A stretch of DNA of 64,000 nucleotides from Andrena cerasifolii (GCF_050908995.1 NC_135124.1:2356001-2420000); one strand, 5' to 3'. Shown: positions 11,708-24,219, counted from the stretch's first letter. A program made the numbers and translations. The notes: generated from the sequence alone by a model not told the origin.

Positions 11708-11999
11708 ATTTTTAGGAGAAAAAGGGACCTGCAGACATGAATATTTTTCCAAATTTATTTTACAGTTGTATTTGGTTACTCAAAAGACAACTATCCCACA
11801 CCCAGGAAAACTGAAAATTCAAATTTAATTTTCCGCTTATATAGTATGATTATATTTTTAGGAGAAAAGGAAGCTGCAGACATGAATATTTTTCCAAATT
11901 TTTTTTACAGTTGTATTTGGTTAATCAAAAGACAACTATCCCGCACCCAGGCCAACTGAAGATTCATATTTAAATTTTCGCCTATATGGTATCGCTCCG
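11708..11999. repeat. 146-bp tandem duplication
   Basis: 11708-11853 and 11854-11999 align end to end with about 90 % identity. Both start ATTTTTAGGAGAAAA and both contain GACATGAATATTTTTCC and AAAAGACAACTATCCC. Confidence 0.85.
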
Positions 12000-13013
12000 C
12001 CCTAATAAATCCCTTTTCAGAAATAAATTGCTTAGAAATAAGAAATTAGGAATAAAATCTTATATATTTAAACGAAACAATGACCAGTGTACTCTCTCCT
12101 TCGAATGTGGGAGGTTTCATGCCTTTAGCGGTAAAAATATGAACTGCAGAAAGCTTTATTGTGTTGGCGATTGAATGGTTGACGACTGGTGAGTCAGTTT
12201 GAATTAATTTAGTACTATAGGCGACACTTGGAAATAGTGTATACTAACAATAATACGAAGTTTTTTTTGTTCAAATTTTGAATACCCGATTAATAAAATT
12301 CGAATGAACTTTTCGTGAAATTATAATTGCATTTAAACTTATATTAGTAAGAATTTTTAAAGTGGCCGACTATTGGCATTCAAAATACAAAGAAAACCAA
12401 TAGTCAGCCGCCCCGGCTGGCTACTGCATATTGTTAAGAAATCGCCAATTTGAACCGTATTTACCAAACAAATAAAGCTCACTTTCCTGAATCATCCGTT
12501 TCTATTGCTTTCCGCCAAAATTAATGTAAAACCAGTGGTCGTTCGTCTAAAACACAAAACTTCTGACGACTAGACGATTGGTCTAGTAGTTGGCCGTTAT
12601 AATTTAAACAATTAGAATTTTCAGAATTTTTTTTTTCAATTTTTAGTACATACATCATGAATTTTGAACCACTTAACATTCTGACGATTAACAATAACTA
12701 TACTATAGGGTGGCAGATACATATATAACCTAATAGAAGAACCTGGCTGACTACTGCCAGATAGAAAGGCTGGAGTTAGGATTTTACTGGCATTTTATTG
12801 GTAAAAAGGACGTTTCTGGGTATTTTAGATATTTTAAACAAAAATTGTTATACTATTAAATAAATCATCCACACATTTGAAAAACAGTTACTTTAAAAAA
12901 TTTAACTGCCAATAACCCATTTAAAATATGGTATATTAATAATAACAACGCGTACCATGAATTTCCGCTTTCCCTTAAATGGCCGACTATTGGCACAGCT
13001 ACCCTATTCTGAT
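12000..13013. repeat. Region with recurrent GCCAATAGTCGGCC motif
   Basis: GGCCGACTATTGGC at 12364-12377 faces CCAATAGTCAGCC at 12397-12409 (a hairpin). GGCCGACTATTGGCACAGC recurs near 12981. GGGTGGC after TA at 12706-12707 and GCTACCC before TA near 13012 may be the ends of a ~300-bp TA element, but its inner arms are weak. Confidence 0.4.
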
Positions 13014-15230
13014 TCTCACTGATACTCGTATATGATTCGATCGTAGGTACTTGGTCTTAACACTCTCAAGCACGTTCATCCATTGGCGTTTATTTAAAAC
13101 GTCTCCATTTTCGAGCTGCGGTTCTCTATCGTGTTACTGGACACGAGCCATCTACGCCACAATAAGTATCGCGGCGCAAGAGGCTGCTCGTGAGCGTGAG
13201 TAAGTAAGCGGTGAACTCGATAGAAAGTATTTAGCGAAGAGCAGGGGAAGGGAAGGGGCGCCGACGACGGCGGTGGTGGTGGTGGTCGGTGGAGGGCAAA
13301 GCTCGAAGGACGCGGAGGGTTGAGGAGCTATCGGGCGTGAATAATGCGCGGCGCCGTCCGCTCCTTGGTCCGTAGGTTCGATTCCGGCCCGGCTGGATGG
13401 ATTGATAAAGATTAAAGGTAAAGGGAGGTGGCAGGGTCCAGGGGTGTTTTCGAGTTAGGCGACAGAAGTCAGCCAGCGAAACGAATCGGCCGCACGTATG
13501 GAGGGGGATGATGTCACATAGGGGTTCCCCCCAGCGTAAATACATACAGATGCAAGCCGGACTGATGCATCGAAGCTCTGTACAGTGACGTAGGTAGAAG
13601 AAGTTTCGTCGAATTCAGCAACGAATTTTCACTTGTACCGTTCCTCCTTTTCTTTTAGGTAGCTGAATTTTTTTATACATAGGTAAGATTGCCCTCGGTG
13701 CTGGGTAGATGTCTTATCCCTCACCCTAAATTCACAGAGGTGTTTCTAGTTTGCCAAGTAGGTATCAGGCATACCTTTTCAACTTCATATTTCGATAAAT
13801 TAATAAAAGGACATGATACCACATTTTTGCAAAATCACCCCCTTTCTGGTTGCACCATGATTCGGAAACGCTCTGTATGTAGGTAGGACACTCTGTGGTC
13901 TACAATAGTCTAAACACACACCACATTCAACTTGAAATAGTTACACGATCAGGCTTAACATATTACTACAAAAAAAAGTTTTCAAATATCTCCTCAGAAT
14001 GTCTAGGTGCTTTTGGGGAGCTGTATAGATAAATGTTGAGGTACGAGGAAGAAAGAGTAACGCTAACTTTGATGGGTGCTTGTTGAGATTTGAAGGAGAC
14101 GGTTGCTTTCTAAATCCTCTGTTCGCGTGTGGGTAATTCGCAATGAGATGACAGTGCTTCCTACTCGTTTTCACGCGGACGGGGAAGCCCGGTACAGGGT
14201 AGGTACATATGTATACCTTTTAAACTCCGCATAGCGGGGCACGAAATTTCGTATAGAGCGCCCGCATCCAGCCCAGCATAGTAGGTACCGGCAGCGACGA
14301 ATTAGGTAATTCGATTTAACGTCGCCGCGTATAAAGCCGTGTGACCGACTAAACGACACTGCCAAAGCGTTCCTTAACGATCGCGTTATGATCGCGTCGA
14401 GTAACAATGCGCGCCAAACGTATCTCGGTGACGGAGGTCGCTTTATCTCGCGTGGAACAAAGGAAATCGTTGCGCACACGATGAAATCTCTTCCCCCCCC
14501 GTGAATCGCGATATCGAGGAATCTGCTCGGCGGAACGACCACTTAAAATGAGATACAATTCTTGTCCACGGAGAGAAGAACGATCGACGCCGGACGTCTT
14601 TCAGCGGTGCTCCTGGAAAATGGAACGGGACGCGGTCGATGGACTACTGTGAATCAGTAACGGTGTCGTTTCAACGTTCAAAGGGGGATCCCTATTTAAG
14701 CGTCTGCCGCAAATTGTGTATAAAATGCTGCAGACGCATCTATAATACCTAAGTAATTGACCATATATTCTTGCAAGAATACTTTTTCAATCCGCACTAT
14801 CGATAAAAACGAAGCGTTCACGGCCCAGGAGCTGGGCTTGAAGTTCTTCAGAGGTTTTCAGAGGTCGAGCGTTCAAGCCACGTCAGATCAACTTTGCTTC
14901 GACGGAGATCTTTTGCCAATGTTCATCGTCATTCTAAAAAGCAGCTTCGATGTAGAAACTGCTCAAGAATATCATTCCAAGAGCTATATCTAATCTAAGT
15001 GTATTTAGAAGGAGACAGCCCCTTCTGCATATACCCATCTAGGTACAATTTCATTTGAATTGAATAATTCATTCTTTAGCTGCATAGAATTCCTATTTAT
15101 AAATCTAATCCGGCCTCGGTGCATGACAGGTAAGTAGATAACACAGGTCTGCGATGAAAAAGCTATTTTCAATATTTTAGTTGTTTTTAACATATTTTTT
15201 GCTGCTGAATTAGAAAAACACTGGGTACAA
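13014..15230. other. Unassigned sequence with CpG-rich islands
   Basis: Two islands (about 13190-13520 and 14170-14640) are rich in CpG and in GATCGCG, CGTCG and TCGCG words, unlike the AT-rich surroundings. A GGT-trinucleotide run lies near 13272-13283. No exon with a recognisable domain was seen. They may be conserved non-coding or regulatory host sequence, but that is inference. Confidence 0.35.
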
Positions 15231-15232
15231 TA

Positions 15233-16311
15233 GGGTGGCTTTTATTTACTGTTGGTAAAAGATTTTTTCAAGATTTTCTTCGGGCACCCTCCAGAATAGT
15301 TTCAAATAATTAAAAAAAAATCCTTGTAAAGTTTGAGCTCGATCGGATAACGGGAAAGGGTGCCCCTGTGCCCCTGAACATTTAAATCATTATTTAACAG
15401 CTCGCGAAGTCGATTTTATATAATATCCTCCAAGTTATTGATTAAACCAAAAAATATGTCAAACAAAAGTTGTATATCCAGATAAGGAGCATATTTTATG
15501 TTGTATTGTTTTTTCTCGTGCGACAAGCGGTTTTCGAAAAACGTCCGAAAAACTAAAGAAAAGAAACTTTTTTTCCTGAAATTTTGAAAATTTAAATGCT
15601 TCTATGATACTTTTTATTTATGAAGGCGAACAAAAAAAATGGAATTTTTATTTTCGAGGACTATTTTTTAAACATTTAAGGGGGGCATATACCGAAATAT
15701 GCGATAAAGATGAAAAATTTTTTTTTCTTATTTTCAGTGTTTGATATGTCATGAACGTTTCCTGAAAAATTGGGACCGAAATTCGCAAAAATATTAAAGA
15801 TATAGAGTCTCATATTTCGATATTTTCGCGAATTTCGGTCCCAAATTTTCAGGAAACATTTATGACATATCAAACACTGAAAATCAGAAAAAAAATTGTT
15901 ATCTTTTTCGCATATTTCGGTATATGCCCCCCTTAAATGTTTAAAAAATTGTCCTCGAAATTAAACTTTCAAAATTTTAGGAAAAAAAGTTTCTTTTTTT
16001 TCAGTTTTTCGGACATTTTTCGAAAACCTATTGTCACACGAGAAAAAGTAATACAACATAAAATATGCTATTTATCTGAATCTACAACTTTTGTTTGACA
16101 TATTTTTTTATTTAATCAATAACTTGGAGGATATTATATAAAATCGACTTCGCGAGCTGATAAATAATGATTTAAATGTTTAAGAGCCCAGGGGCACCCT
16201 TTCCCGTTATCCGATCGATCTCAAACTTTACACGGATTTTTTTTTAATTATTTGAAACTATTCTGGAGGGTGCCCCGAAGAAAATTCAAAAGTCGAAAAT
16301 AAAACCCACCC
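15233..16311. mobile_element. 1.08-kb foldback element, TA type
   Basis: An almost complete palindrome: arms of over 500 bp meet at a loop of about 25 bp near 15800. The ends are GGGTGGCTTTTAT and the complement of GGGTGGGTTTTAT, with TA on both sides (15231-15232, 16312-16313). Clear inner pairs include CATATACCGAAATATGCG against CGCATATTTCGGTATATG. There is no coding capacity. Confidence 0.9.
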
Positions 16312-16320
16312 TAGGGTACA

Positions 16321-17047
16321 TGTTTACTTTAGGGGAGAATTCTCCGATGACTTTGAGCTTCACAAATGATGTCAAGATCATTATTCTGAACAACATTCCC
16401 CTCTAAACTTTTTGGTGCTCGGCTTTGGTTTACGAGATATTCGCAAAAAACTTCACTTAACACTAGAACTACCGACGGTTTCACAGCCGACAGTATTAGG
16501 ATTGTTTAAGGTTAGGTTAGAGCGGGGGGGGGGAGGCGTCCTCTTGCGGGCGCGTAAAGCATGGTAGCGAACCGATGTGAGTTTGGAGATGTACAAAATG
16601 AGACTGCGGTTATAAGCATCGCGGGATGAGGTCAACATCGCTATTGCTGTCAAGGTCATCATTCTGAACATTTCTTTCAACTCTTTGGCGGTCGGCTTTA
16701 TTTTACGAGATATTCGCAAAAAACTTTAGTTCGCACTAGAACTACCGAATTTAACACATACTCAAATCGGTTCACTACCATGCTTTACGCGACACCCCCC
16801 CCCCCCCCCAATCTAGCCCAACCAATACTAATAGCGTCGGCTGTGAAACAGTGGCGAGAAGATGGTTGTGTTAGTAACGTCTGTATAGGCAGATTTCCAT
16901 GTACAATTATGCCAAGTTTTTTGCGAATATCTCGTAAACCAAAGCCCAGTGGCAAAAAGTTGAAGAGGGAAAAGTTGTTCAGAATGATGACCTTGACAAC
17001 ATATGTGAAGCTCAAAGTCATCGGGGAATCCTCCCCTAAAGTAAACA
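16321..17047. mobile_element. Second foldback, abutting the first
   Basis: The outer arms pair (16321-16475 with about 16905-17047), for example GATGACTTTGAGCTTCAC with GTGAAGCTCAAAGTCATC. A block containing TTTACGAGATATTCGCAAAA and ACTAGAACTACCGA occurs twice in direct orientation (about 16390-16475 and 16660-16747) and once inverted. C runs lie near 16795-16810 and G runs near 16520. Only about 9 bp separate it from the 15233 element. Confidence 0.8.
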
Positions 17048-17672
17048 TTTACCAAATACTGTAGGTGATGGGGCATATCGTCATTATATGGTTATTTTTG
17101 CATTTAAAGGTTAGAATTCCTACAAAATTAGCATACGTTTTGGAAAAAAGTTTTTATAAAGCCTGGCTTTGGCAAGCCTGTGTAATTAAATCTGTAGTTT
17201 ATAGTTGCTGGAACGATATCATCGAGTCGTTTGTACGAACATAACCACCAACATCGCCAATCGTCATAATAAATTCGCTTGGAAGTCGGTCTACGCCAAT
17301 GCCAGCAGCTCTGGCTCGGATGACTCACACGATCTCTCTCGCAGCCTCCTTTGCACGGTCCCGTATGGCATATAGTCGCGCACAATGGAGAACAGTAAAC
17401 GCAGTAAAGGTAACTCGCAGAGAACGGGGCTAGCTTCCCCCCTGTGTGCGAGTACCCGCGGGTCACGTGCCACGATTTTCACCCCCGTTCGAACCGATTG
17501 CTGCCAGCCTGAGTATCTGGATCGCAGTGACGCTCGCCGAAGCGATTTCACACGGAAGGGATGGAACCCCGGCGCGGACCTCCTTCGATAAAACTAATGA
17601 CTGAACGTATGCTTCCTCATTTTTAAACAGGCTCTTCAAACCGGTATGATTTTGATACCGGAATTGCGTCGA
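17048..17672. other. Unassigned sequence, partly CpG-rich
   Basis: No gene recognised. Overlapping open frames on both strands at 17128-17675 are probably a result of higher GC content. Confidence 0.35.
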
Positions 17673-18258
17673 CAAGGCTATACCGAAACCGGTACCGAAA
17701 TAGGTGGATACCGAAATCGTTAAAGTAACGAAACGGATATATGTATTACTGAAACCGAAATATATACCGGTATTTCTCCGGGTCTTCTTTCGGTGTCATG
17801 ATAGATTAAAGTAACATCCCTTCATAACCTTTATTAATTCGAGCTGTAAAAACACAGTCAGATAAGAAAATAATCTCTTGACACTCACTTCAGTTGGTGG
17901 CACCGCAAAAGTTATTTTGGCTAAGGAGTATAATTCTGCTTAATTACTTTTATTTTTAATTTAATTTATTTTTAACAAGGCTATACCGAAACCGGTACCG
18001 AAATAGGTGGATACCGAAATCGTTAAAGTAACGAAACGGATATATGTATTACTGAAACCGAAATAAATACCGGTATTTCTCGGGTTCTTTTTTCGGTGTC
18101 ATGATAGATTAAAGTAACATCCCTTCATAACCCTTATTAATTCGAGCTGTAAAAACACAGTCAGATAAGAAAATAATCTCTTGACACTCACTTGAGTTGG
18201 TGGCACCGCAAAAGTTATTTTGGCTAAGGAGTATAATTCTGCTTAATTATTTTCATTT
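17673..18258. repeat. 303-bp tandem duplication
   Basis: 17673-17975 and 17976-18258 are nearly identical, differing at only a few bases such as CTCCGGGTCTTC versus CTCGGGTTCTTT. Each copy begins with a run of TACCGAAA/ACCGGTA motifs. The identity suggests a recent event. Confidence 0.9.
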
Positions 18259-18498
18259 TTATATACAAATTGTAAAATTTCTTTCTTAAAATCCAATCGA
18301 GGATAGTCTAACAATTTCTACAACACAATTTTTACTACTGCGTTTTGTATTATCGAGCTCTCTTAACATTTGTTCGTGGTCATCTGCTTCATATTCATCT
18401 TCACATGTTGAAGTTGAAGTATTTGGAAAACAGTTAGTAGACAACATCTGATGCTCTTCGTGCAATTTTTGTTTGTATTGCTATGTGCGTGTACTGAT

Positions 18499-19023
18499 AA
18501 GGGAACACCGCGAACCCGGACTCACCGATTGGAACGCAACTTTGTGGGTTTTTAGGGGGACTCAAAGCAAGAACAACGGTGTGAAAACTAACCTCAAAGT
18601 CAAATTGGCACTTCCACTTTTTCGCGTATAACTCTCAAAGTACAGCAGGCAGAAAAAAATGTTTCAAACAAAAGTTTAATGTTGCAATAAGCGCTACAAA
18701 CTTGCGTTAACAAAATTTTGAAAACAGTTTTTTTTGTCAGTTATATATATTTTTTTAACTCTTTTCAAAATTTTGTTAACGAAAGTTTGTAGAGCTTATT
18801 GCACCATTAAACTTTTGTTTGAAACATTTTTTTCCGTCTGTTGTACTTTGAGAGTTATACGCGAAAAAGTGGAAGCGCCAATTTGACTTTGAGGTTAGTT
18901 TTCACCCCCTTAAAGGGCGATAGGGCCCAAATGAAAGACACCGTTGTTCTTGTTTTGAATCACTCTAAAAACCCACAAAGTAGCGTTCCAATCAGTGAGT
19001 CCGGGTTCGCGGCGTTTCCTTGT
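18499..19023. mobile_element. ACAAGGG-group foldback, CCGCGAACCCGG subtype
   Basis: A palindrome whose ends read AAGGGAACACCGCGAACCC and the complement of ACAAGGAAACGCCGCGAAC. The arms pair through GAACGC, AAAGTCAAATTGG and AACTTTTGTTTGAAAC. The loop is the TATATATTTTTT tract near 18740. It matches the copy at 24758-26235. Its right arm holds CACCCCCTTAAAGGGCGATA, the site occupied by a TTAA element in the other copy. Non-coding. Confidence 0.85.
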
Positions 19024-19120
19024 AAGTAGTTCTTTCGTTAAAATGATATTAAAACGTATGTCAAGTATATAGCCGCTAAAAAGGCAACGCGTGCCGTGCT
19101 GGTGTTAAAGAACACACTAG

Positions 19121-19176
19121 CAAGGAAAGATCCCGAACCCGAAAATTCAAAAAATTCTGAAACTTTGTGAATATGA
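19121..19176. repeat. Terminal fragment of a TCCCGAACCCG-subtype foldback
   Basis: CAAGGAAAGATCCCGAACCC followed by AAAATTCAAAAAATTCTG matches one terminus of the elements at 35424, 40978 and 62832, then stops. It is a solo end. Confidence 0.7.
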
Positions 19177-19439
19177 TGTTCTAAATATGGTGTTCTAATA
19201 AGGTGTTCTAAAGCTAAACGACCAAACTTCACCAGTATGTTCTATGAGCAAAAATAAGAAAAAAATGTTATAGGTATAACTACACATAGGTTCCCACATT
19301 GACAAAAAGTTCATTTATGTTTCCAATTCAAGATACCCTTCCCCGTTTCAAATACAAGCCAGACATCATACGGAGATTGAATATAACACTCTGCGAATTT
19401 CATGTGTATCTTACTTTAGGTCAGTGAATGCATGCTTAT

Positions 19440-19852
19440 CTTCAAAAGTGGGTGCATTTCGGGTATCCTTTTACCTTTGATCGATGCTCATTTAAGAGGT
19501 AACTCGTCATAAATAAGGTGTAAAATTTGTTTGTGATAAAAAATTGCAGAGTAATTGATTAATTCTTTAATAATAAATCAACCAATTCAAAAACTATTTA
19601 AGAAAGATATTTCAAGATGTTTAACTATTAGTAATTTGTAATTAAATATTTAATGCTCTAAATGTCCGTATTTCTGCTCATGAAAAATAGCGATGTATAT
19701 ACTGCCCCAAGCTCGTGCAACGCTCGCGTAAATGTTTAAATAATTTAGAATTATTTGGTTGCAACTATAGTACAAACGTAACGCATATAATAATAAGAAA
19801 AATACAAAATGAGCAGAAATGGGGACATGAGCAGAAATTGGGTCATTCACCC
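19440..19852. mobile_element. Truncated copy of the nested TA element plus a junction fragment
   Basis: About 19486-19852 aligns with 8458-9310 but lacks the middle part. It ends with GCAGAAATTGGGTCATTCAC and TA. Just left, about 19440-19485 (with GGGTGCATTTCGGGT) matches the arm of the CACAGTTC palindromes at 24223 and 43399. Two truncated elements are thus joined. Confidence 0.75.
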
Positions 19853-19854
19853 TA

Positions 19855-21538
19855 GAGTTTAAAATAATTTTATCAAAAATTTTCAAGAGATTATGTACTT
19901 TCCAACATTAAATACGATCTGTTTTAGAATATCCGCAGTAATCGGGGCATCCCCAGTAATATCCCCACCCACCCTAGCATTAAAAGCGAGGTCTAGCTTT
20001 GGCCGGTACATATTATGGTTCATATTATTTGCAATGCATTTGAGAATTTGAAAAGTTTGGTTCGTGATTTCAACACAATGCTACGAATTGCAATAATCAT
20101 TCCAGGTAGTAGAATTATAAAAAAACATTCTTTTCACCTTTGTTACGTGTTAATAGATTGCGACACAATAAAATTTTCTTACTTCTTTGTATTAGATATC
20201 TGTTTTGTAATTTACATTTCCAACGAAACATGGTTTCAAATTGGTTTACAATCGGTAACCCTAAACGATTCGTATCGTTCGTAACTTGAGAACTAACGGA
20301 GAGAAGATAAGGCTGGCATTGGTAAGTCGTTTGTTATGGACACTTATAGACTTTCTTCGTAACAGAATTACTTAGTGTTTGAACGAAGTAAAATCAGATT
20401 TTCCAATTATTAGAGGGGGGAGTTCGAGGAGATAGAGAAACTTGTATAAATAATAGAAAGAAAGGAGATGTGGGTGGACTCTGTTTACAAAATTTATTTC
20501 ACTTCAACTCTTGATTAAACAATGACTTTGTTTTCAATATATCTAACCACAGTTTCGAAATATTATTTATTTTTATTTCACGGCGATTTTGGTTTCCAAG
20601 TGTTTCAATGGACATTTATAGAACTTCATTATTTATCATATTTTATTATTTGCGATCCTGTTGTATATTTCTATCAACAGAAATATCGAGGAGTATGAAA
20701 GTTCCACTTTTCTGGCAATTTAACTAACTGTAAGCTACATATAATTGAGATCAGCGCTATGCTCTTCATCACTCTGCCACCGTTTCATTGCAATTTCCAC
20801 GCGCTTCAAGCATCTACTGTGTAGGACAAAGTTATTATTGCCTTCCATCATTTTTACAAGTGTTACAACTCTTACATTTCCACAATACTGGGAGAAAGAA
20901 ATTTATCTGTTCGTTTAACGAATTTAGTGGATTTTATTTTAATCTTCTTTGCTCACGTAAACAAATCAGTTTCGAGTTGGTGTAGAATAGGAGTTTCAGC
21001 AGAAAAAGCTAAGGACGCGTATCTGATCAGCAATGGTATTCACCTGTAGGTATTTTTACATCACATAGGTACATTATTGTATGAACTATCACAGCACTAA
21101 AATTTAAAAGTATATTTCCCTACTTAGAGAAAAAAAATTAAAGTAGCTAGATATTGATAGATCCCAAAAATACCTTAGGGTAGACCGGGAGCGGTAGCAA
21201 CAGGATAGCGATTGTAACACGTTAAATATCTCAAAACATATGATAGATATTAACACAAATTTTTTATATATGATGAAGAATGACATTTGGAATGCACACA
21301 TCCATATCCTAGCAGTATAGATACATAATAGACATGCATAGTGTCGAAAATAACTTTTCGATACCCTAAAGCAACGTTTCGTTACCCATTTAAAATTGTA
21401 ATATAAATACTCCCTTTGCAAGTACGTGTTTTTTCAATTTTTTTAATATTTAATCCGGCCATTTTTAAAGTAATACTGATCGTTACTTATCACTTTCAAG
21501 TGTCTTGGTAATAAAAATTTATAATTTAAGTTCAATAG
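19855..21538. other. Unassigned AT-rich sequence
   Basis: No repeat partner found in the window. The open frame 20015-20284 and others have no recognisable domain. Confidence 0.35.
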
Positions 21539-21546
21539 CCTGGTCA

Positions 21547-21901
21547 CAGTGGCGGATTTAACAGCGCGGCTGTTGGCACCTGGGCCCCTGCTCGGAAGGC
21601 CCCACCAGGGCCCCATCCTTAAAAAAAAGTATGATTTTATCCAAAGTATAATTTTTTCTGTACTATTACACTGAGCCCGTTTTCAGTAAACTACAGCTTT
21701 AGTTTCTCGAAAAATGGGCCCATCCTCAGAAGGCCCCCCCTAGGGCCCTGTTTTAAAAAATAATGATTTTATCCAAGCACTTTTTTTTCTATACTTTTCT
21801 GTACATTTACCCCGTTTTAGTAAACTACCTCTTCATTTTCCCGAAAAAAATGGGCCCCTCGACGTTTGCCACTTGGGTCTTTTTTCTTAAATCCGCCACT
21901 G
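21547..21901. mobile_element. hAT-type MITE (CAGTGGCGGATTTAA), copy 1
   Basis: The ends are CAGTGGCGGATTTAA and TTAAATCCGCCACTG. The flanks CCTGGTCA (21539-21546) and CCTGGTCG (21902-21909) match at 7 of 8 positions. The body repeats GGCCC-rich blocks separated by ATTTTATCCAA and AGTAAACTAC. 8-bp duplications with CAGTGG ends are typical of hAT. Other copies: 49066, 52506, and a partial at 63864. Confidence 0.85.
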
Positions 21902-21909
21902 CCTGGTCG

Positions 21910-22336
21910 AGGGCGATTGTAACATCGGCAGTAAAAATACTGTTGTTGTAACTGTAATAGTTTTTTCGTAATTGAATTCCAAAATCAAAGTGTTACTACC
22001 GCCCCCTATATATATCAAGAAATGATAACTTTGAAAAGGGGATAAGTCCCCTTTTTTGCATTTCCCACTTCTTCGGGCCTTGGCTCGTTGTTCCCTTCGG
22101 AGAGGTGAAAAATCTTCGTGCTAAAAAGTGGCGAAAGATTTAGGTAGGTACCCGGAATATGTCCCGCCCGATTTCAAAGATTTTTATGAAGCTTTAAAAA
22201 CCTGGTACTGGTGTAACAGAGCGCGAGTTCAAGTTCTTGTCTTATTTTTCGAAAAATAAGTATACCGAATTTGAGTGTGTTCGTATTGAGCTCCGTCGCT
22301 TTGATTCTCCAGTTCTAAGTAAAATAAAATGCTTTA
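21910..22336. other. Unassigned sequence
   Basis: No supported gene or repeat. Confidence 0.35.
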
Positions 22337-22338
22337 TA

Positions 22339-23237
22339 AGGTAAGTTCGGGTAATAAGGCCCAGCAGGTAATAAGGCCCACCTGTATTTTATCCTTGGTA
22401 GGTCAATCCAAAATCTTGTTAATGCCATCTATTGCTTTTATTACACACGAAATGTCACTCGAAGAACCCCCACGCGATTAATATAACATTTGCCGGCTGT
22501 AAATTCAACAAATGTTTCCTCCGCAACTAGCGTTACTGCAGTTATAAGAATTACGTTGGTTTCTTGGGTTTGTATTAGGAGAACGCATTATCCAATTACT
22601 GTGCAACTATAGGTATGTATAAGTATATATGTTAGCAACATATTCCCAAAAAATTGATGATTTTGTAAAGTGCACGTTTAACATATAACCTCGGCAATGA
22701 GGAAGTGACAAGCAGATAATAAGGCCCACCAAAATATTAAGTGGGCTTTATTTCTTGTCGCTCCTCTTCCGAAGCAGGACCGATATTGAGAAGAGCCCCA
22801 AAGAGTGTGTGAACAAGAGCCCATGCCATCCACCTCCAGAGAAAACGTGGACGGTAACTCTGTAGACAGTTGGTTTTGCAAATTATGCAGAACTGCATTC
22901 AAGACAAATATGCGACAGTGTGTCATGTGTCTCACCTGGATTCACGAGGAATGCGTTGGGCTCACACCTGAGGTCGAAAATGCCATTGTTTGCCCGAATT
23001 GTACATATTAAATAGCTGGGCCTTATTACCTGCACTACAGAAAATAAGGCCCGTTTACAAGGTTTTTAAAATCCTATTAAGTTCCGTATTTGTTGTGTTC
23101 ATATATTGTTACAAATATCACAGTGTATAGTTTAATGTCCACAGATTTCTATAAAAAAAAAAGTTTTCAAAAATATGTACAAGTTTTTTTTTTTAAATTA
23201 TAGAACCTTAGGTGGGCCTTATTACCCGAACTTACCT
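22339..23237. mobile_element. Pogo/Tigger-like deletion derivative, intact copy
   Basis: 899 bp with terminal repeats AGGTAAGTTCGGGTAATAAG and TA at 22337-22338 and 23238-23239. TAATAAGGCCCACC motifs repeat inside both ends. It keeps only the end of a transposase frame (see the next entry) and lacks the DNA-binding and DDE domains. It aligns with the interrupted copy at 7946 and the truncated copy at 33134. Confidence 0.9.
22823..23011 (+). pseudogene. Transposase C-terminal PHD-like zinc finger
   Basis: From MPSTSREN the frame reads FCKLC, a 10-residue spacer, CVMC, TWIHEEC, a 12-residue spacer, CPNC, then TY and a stop. The pattern C-x2-C-x10-C-x2-C-x4-H-x2-C-x12-C-x2-C is a complete C4HC3 set. 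This finger closes many insect pogo/Tigger transposases. The frame is open and all zinc ligands are kept, although nothing upstream in the element can encode a transposase. There is no evidence that it is expressed. Confidence 0.7.
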
Positions 23238-23239
23238 TA

Positions 23240-24219
23240 CATCATGTATGTTGAAATCAATAACATTTTACAGAACACAAGATACCAAATCGAAGAATAA
23301 TACCGTCGTATTTGATTGTTCTGACATTAATTGTATGAATATTAACTTTTCTTTCATTTGCTGTAAGATAAGTTTTTAGAGACCCTGTCCCCTTTTCGAA
23401 ATTATCAACTCAATATCAACAGCTAAATAGTATGGTCAAATACTAAACTCTGCAAAATGGCAATAAATACGGATTAACACGGTTTGACAGCGTATTCACA
23501 TTATACTTGCTCATTTAATCTCACAAAACTATTACCAGATTCGAGATTCGATCAGGCCTGTAACGAGGGAACGCGTAGAATTTCTCGCGAACTTTTAAAG
23601 TTGAACCGCGTCCGAGTGAACTGGTCACGTCACCAATTAACTCGTCCAGCGTCTCGGCGAGGATCTTCAATTAAACAATTTACGGTTAAATCGAGCGGAA
23701 TTTCCAGTAACGAGCCCGCATGTTCGTTAAGAATGATTCCTGCTCACCTACGTGGCGGTGGCGATTGAGGTGGTAGGAACTACGAAGGCAGCGCAACGTG
23801 TTAACCTTTGATCAGATACAACGTGGACCCACATGCATTGTACCTACTCCAATCTACAAAATTATGACTCACGAGAGGAACCCGCTGCCGAATTTAGATC
23901 AGTAATAAAGCCAATTCCACAGACCCAACGTTATTTAATTCCCGGTGTATCGTGAATTCACGCATTCGATCGACACCGAGCTTCGTGGCATTTTATATCT
24001 GGTGTAGCTTTTTCTGGGATAACCGTGACTCATTCTCGTTACGATAAGTGGTCCAGGCGCTAGTTGCTGTTAGCTGCAGCCGTCGTTGGCAGGTTTTTGG
24101 AAAGAAGTTGTGATAAAAATAGAGCAGAATGATCGACTAATATTCAACAGTGTGTTCAGTTTTTAAGTTCTATATTGTAAAGCGTACACTTGAACTTCCA
24201 AGTCCCAAGATGATTCTAA
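23240..24219. other. Unassigned sequence with a CpG-rich island
   Basis: About 23490-24060 is richer in CpG and lacks repeat partners in this window. The open frame 23484-23768 shows no recognisable domain. Confidence 0.35.

Noticed and set aside
13330..13410. GGTTCGATTCC near 13375, like a tRNA B box
   Set aside because: No A box at the right distance, the flanking bases do not form a T stem, and no acceptor or anticodon stems can be drawn.
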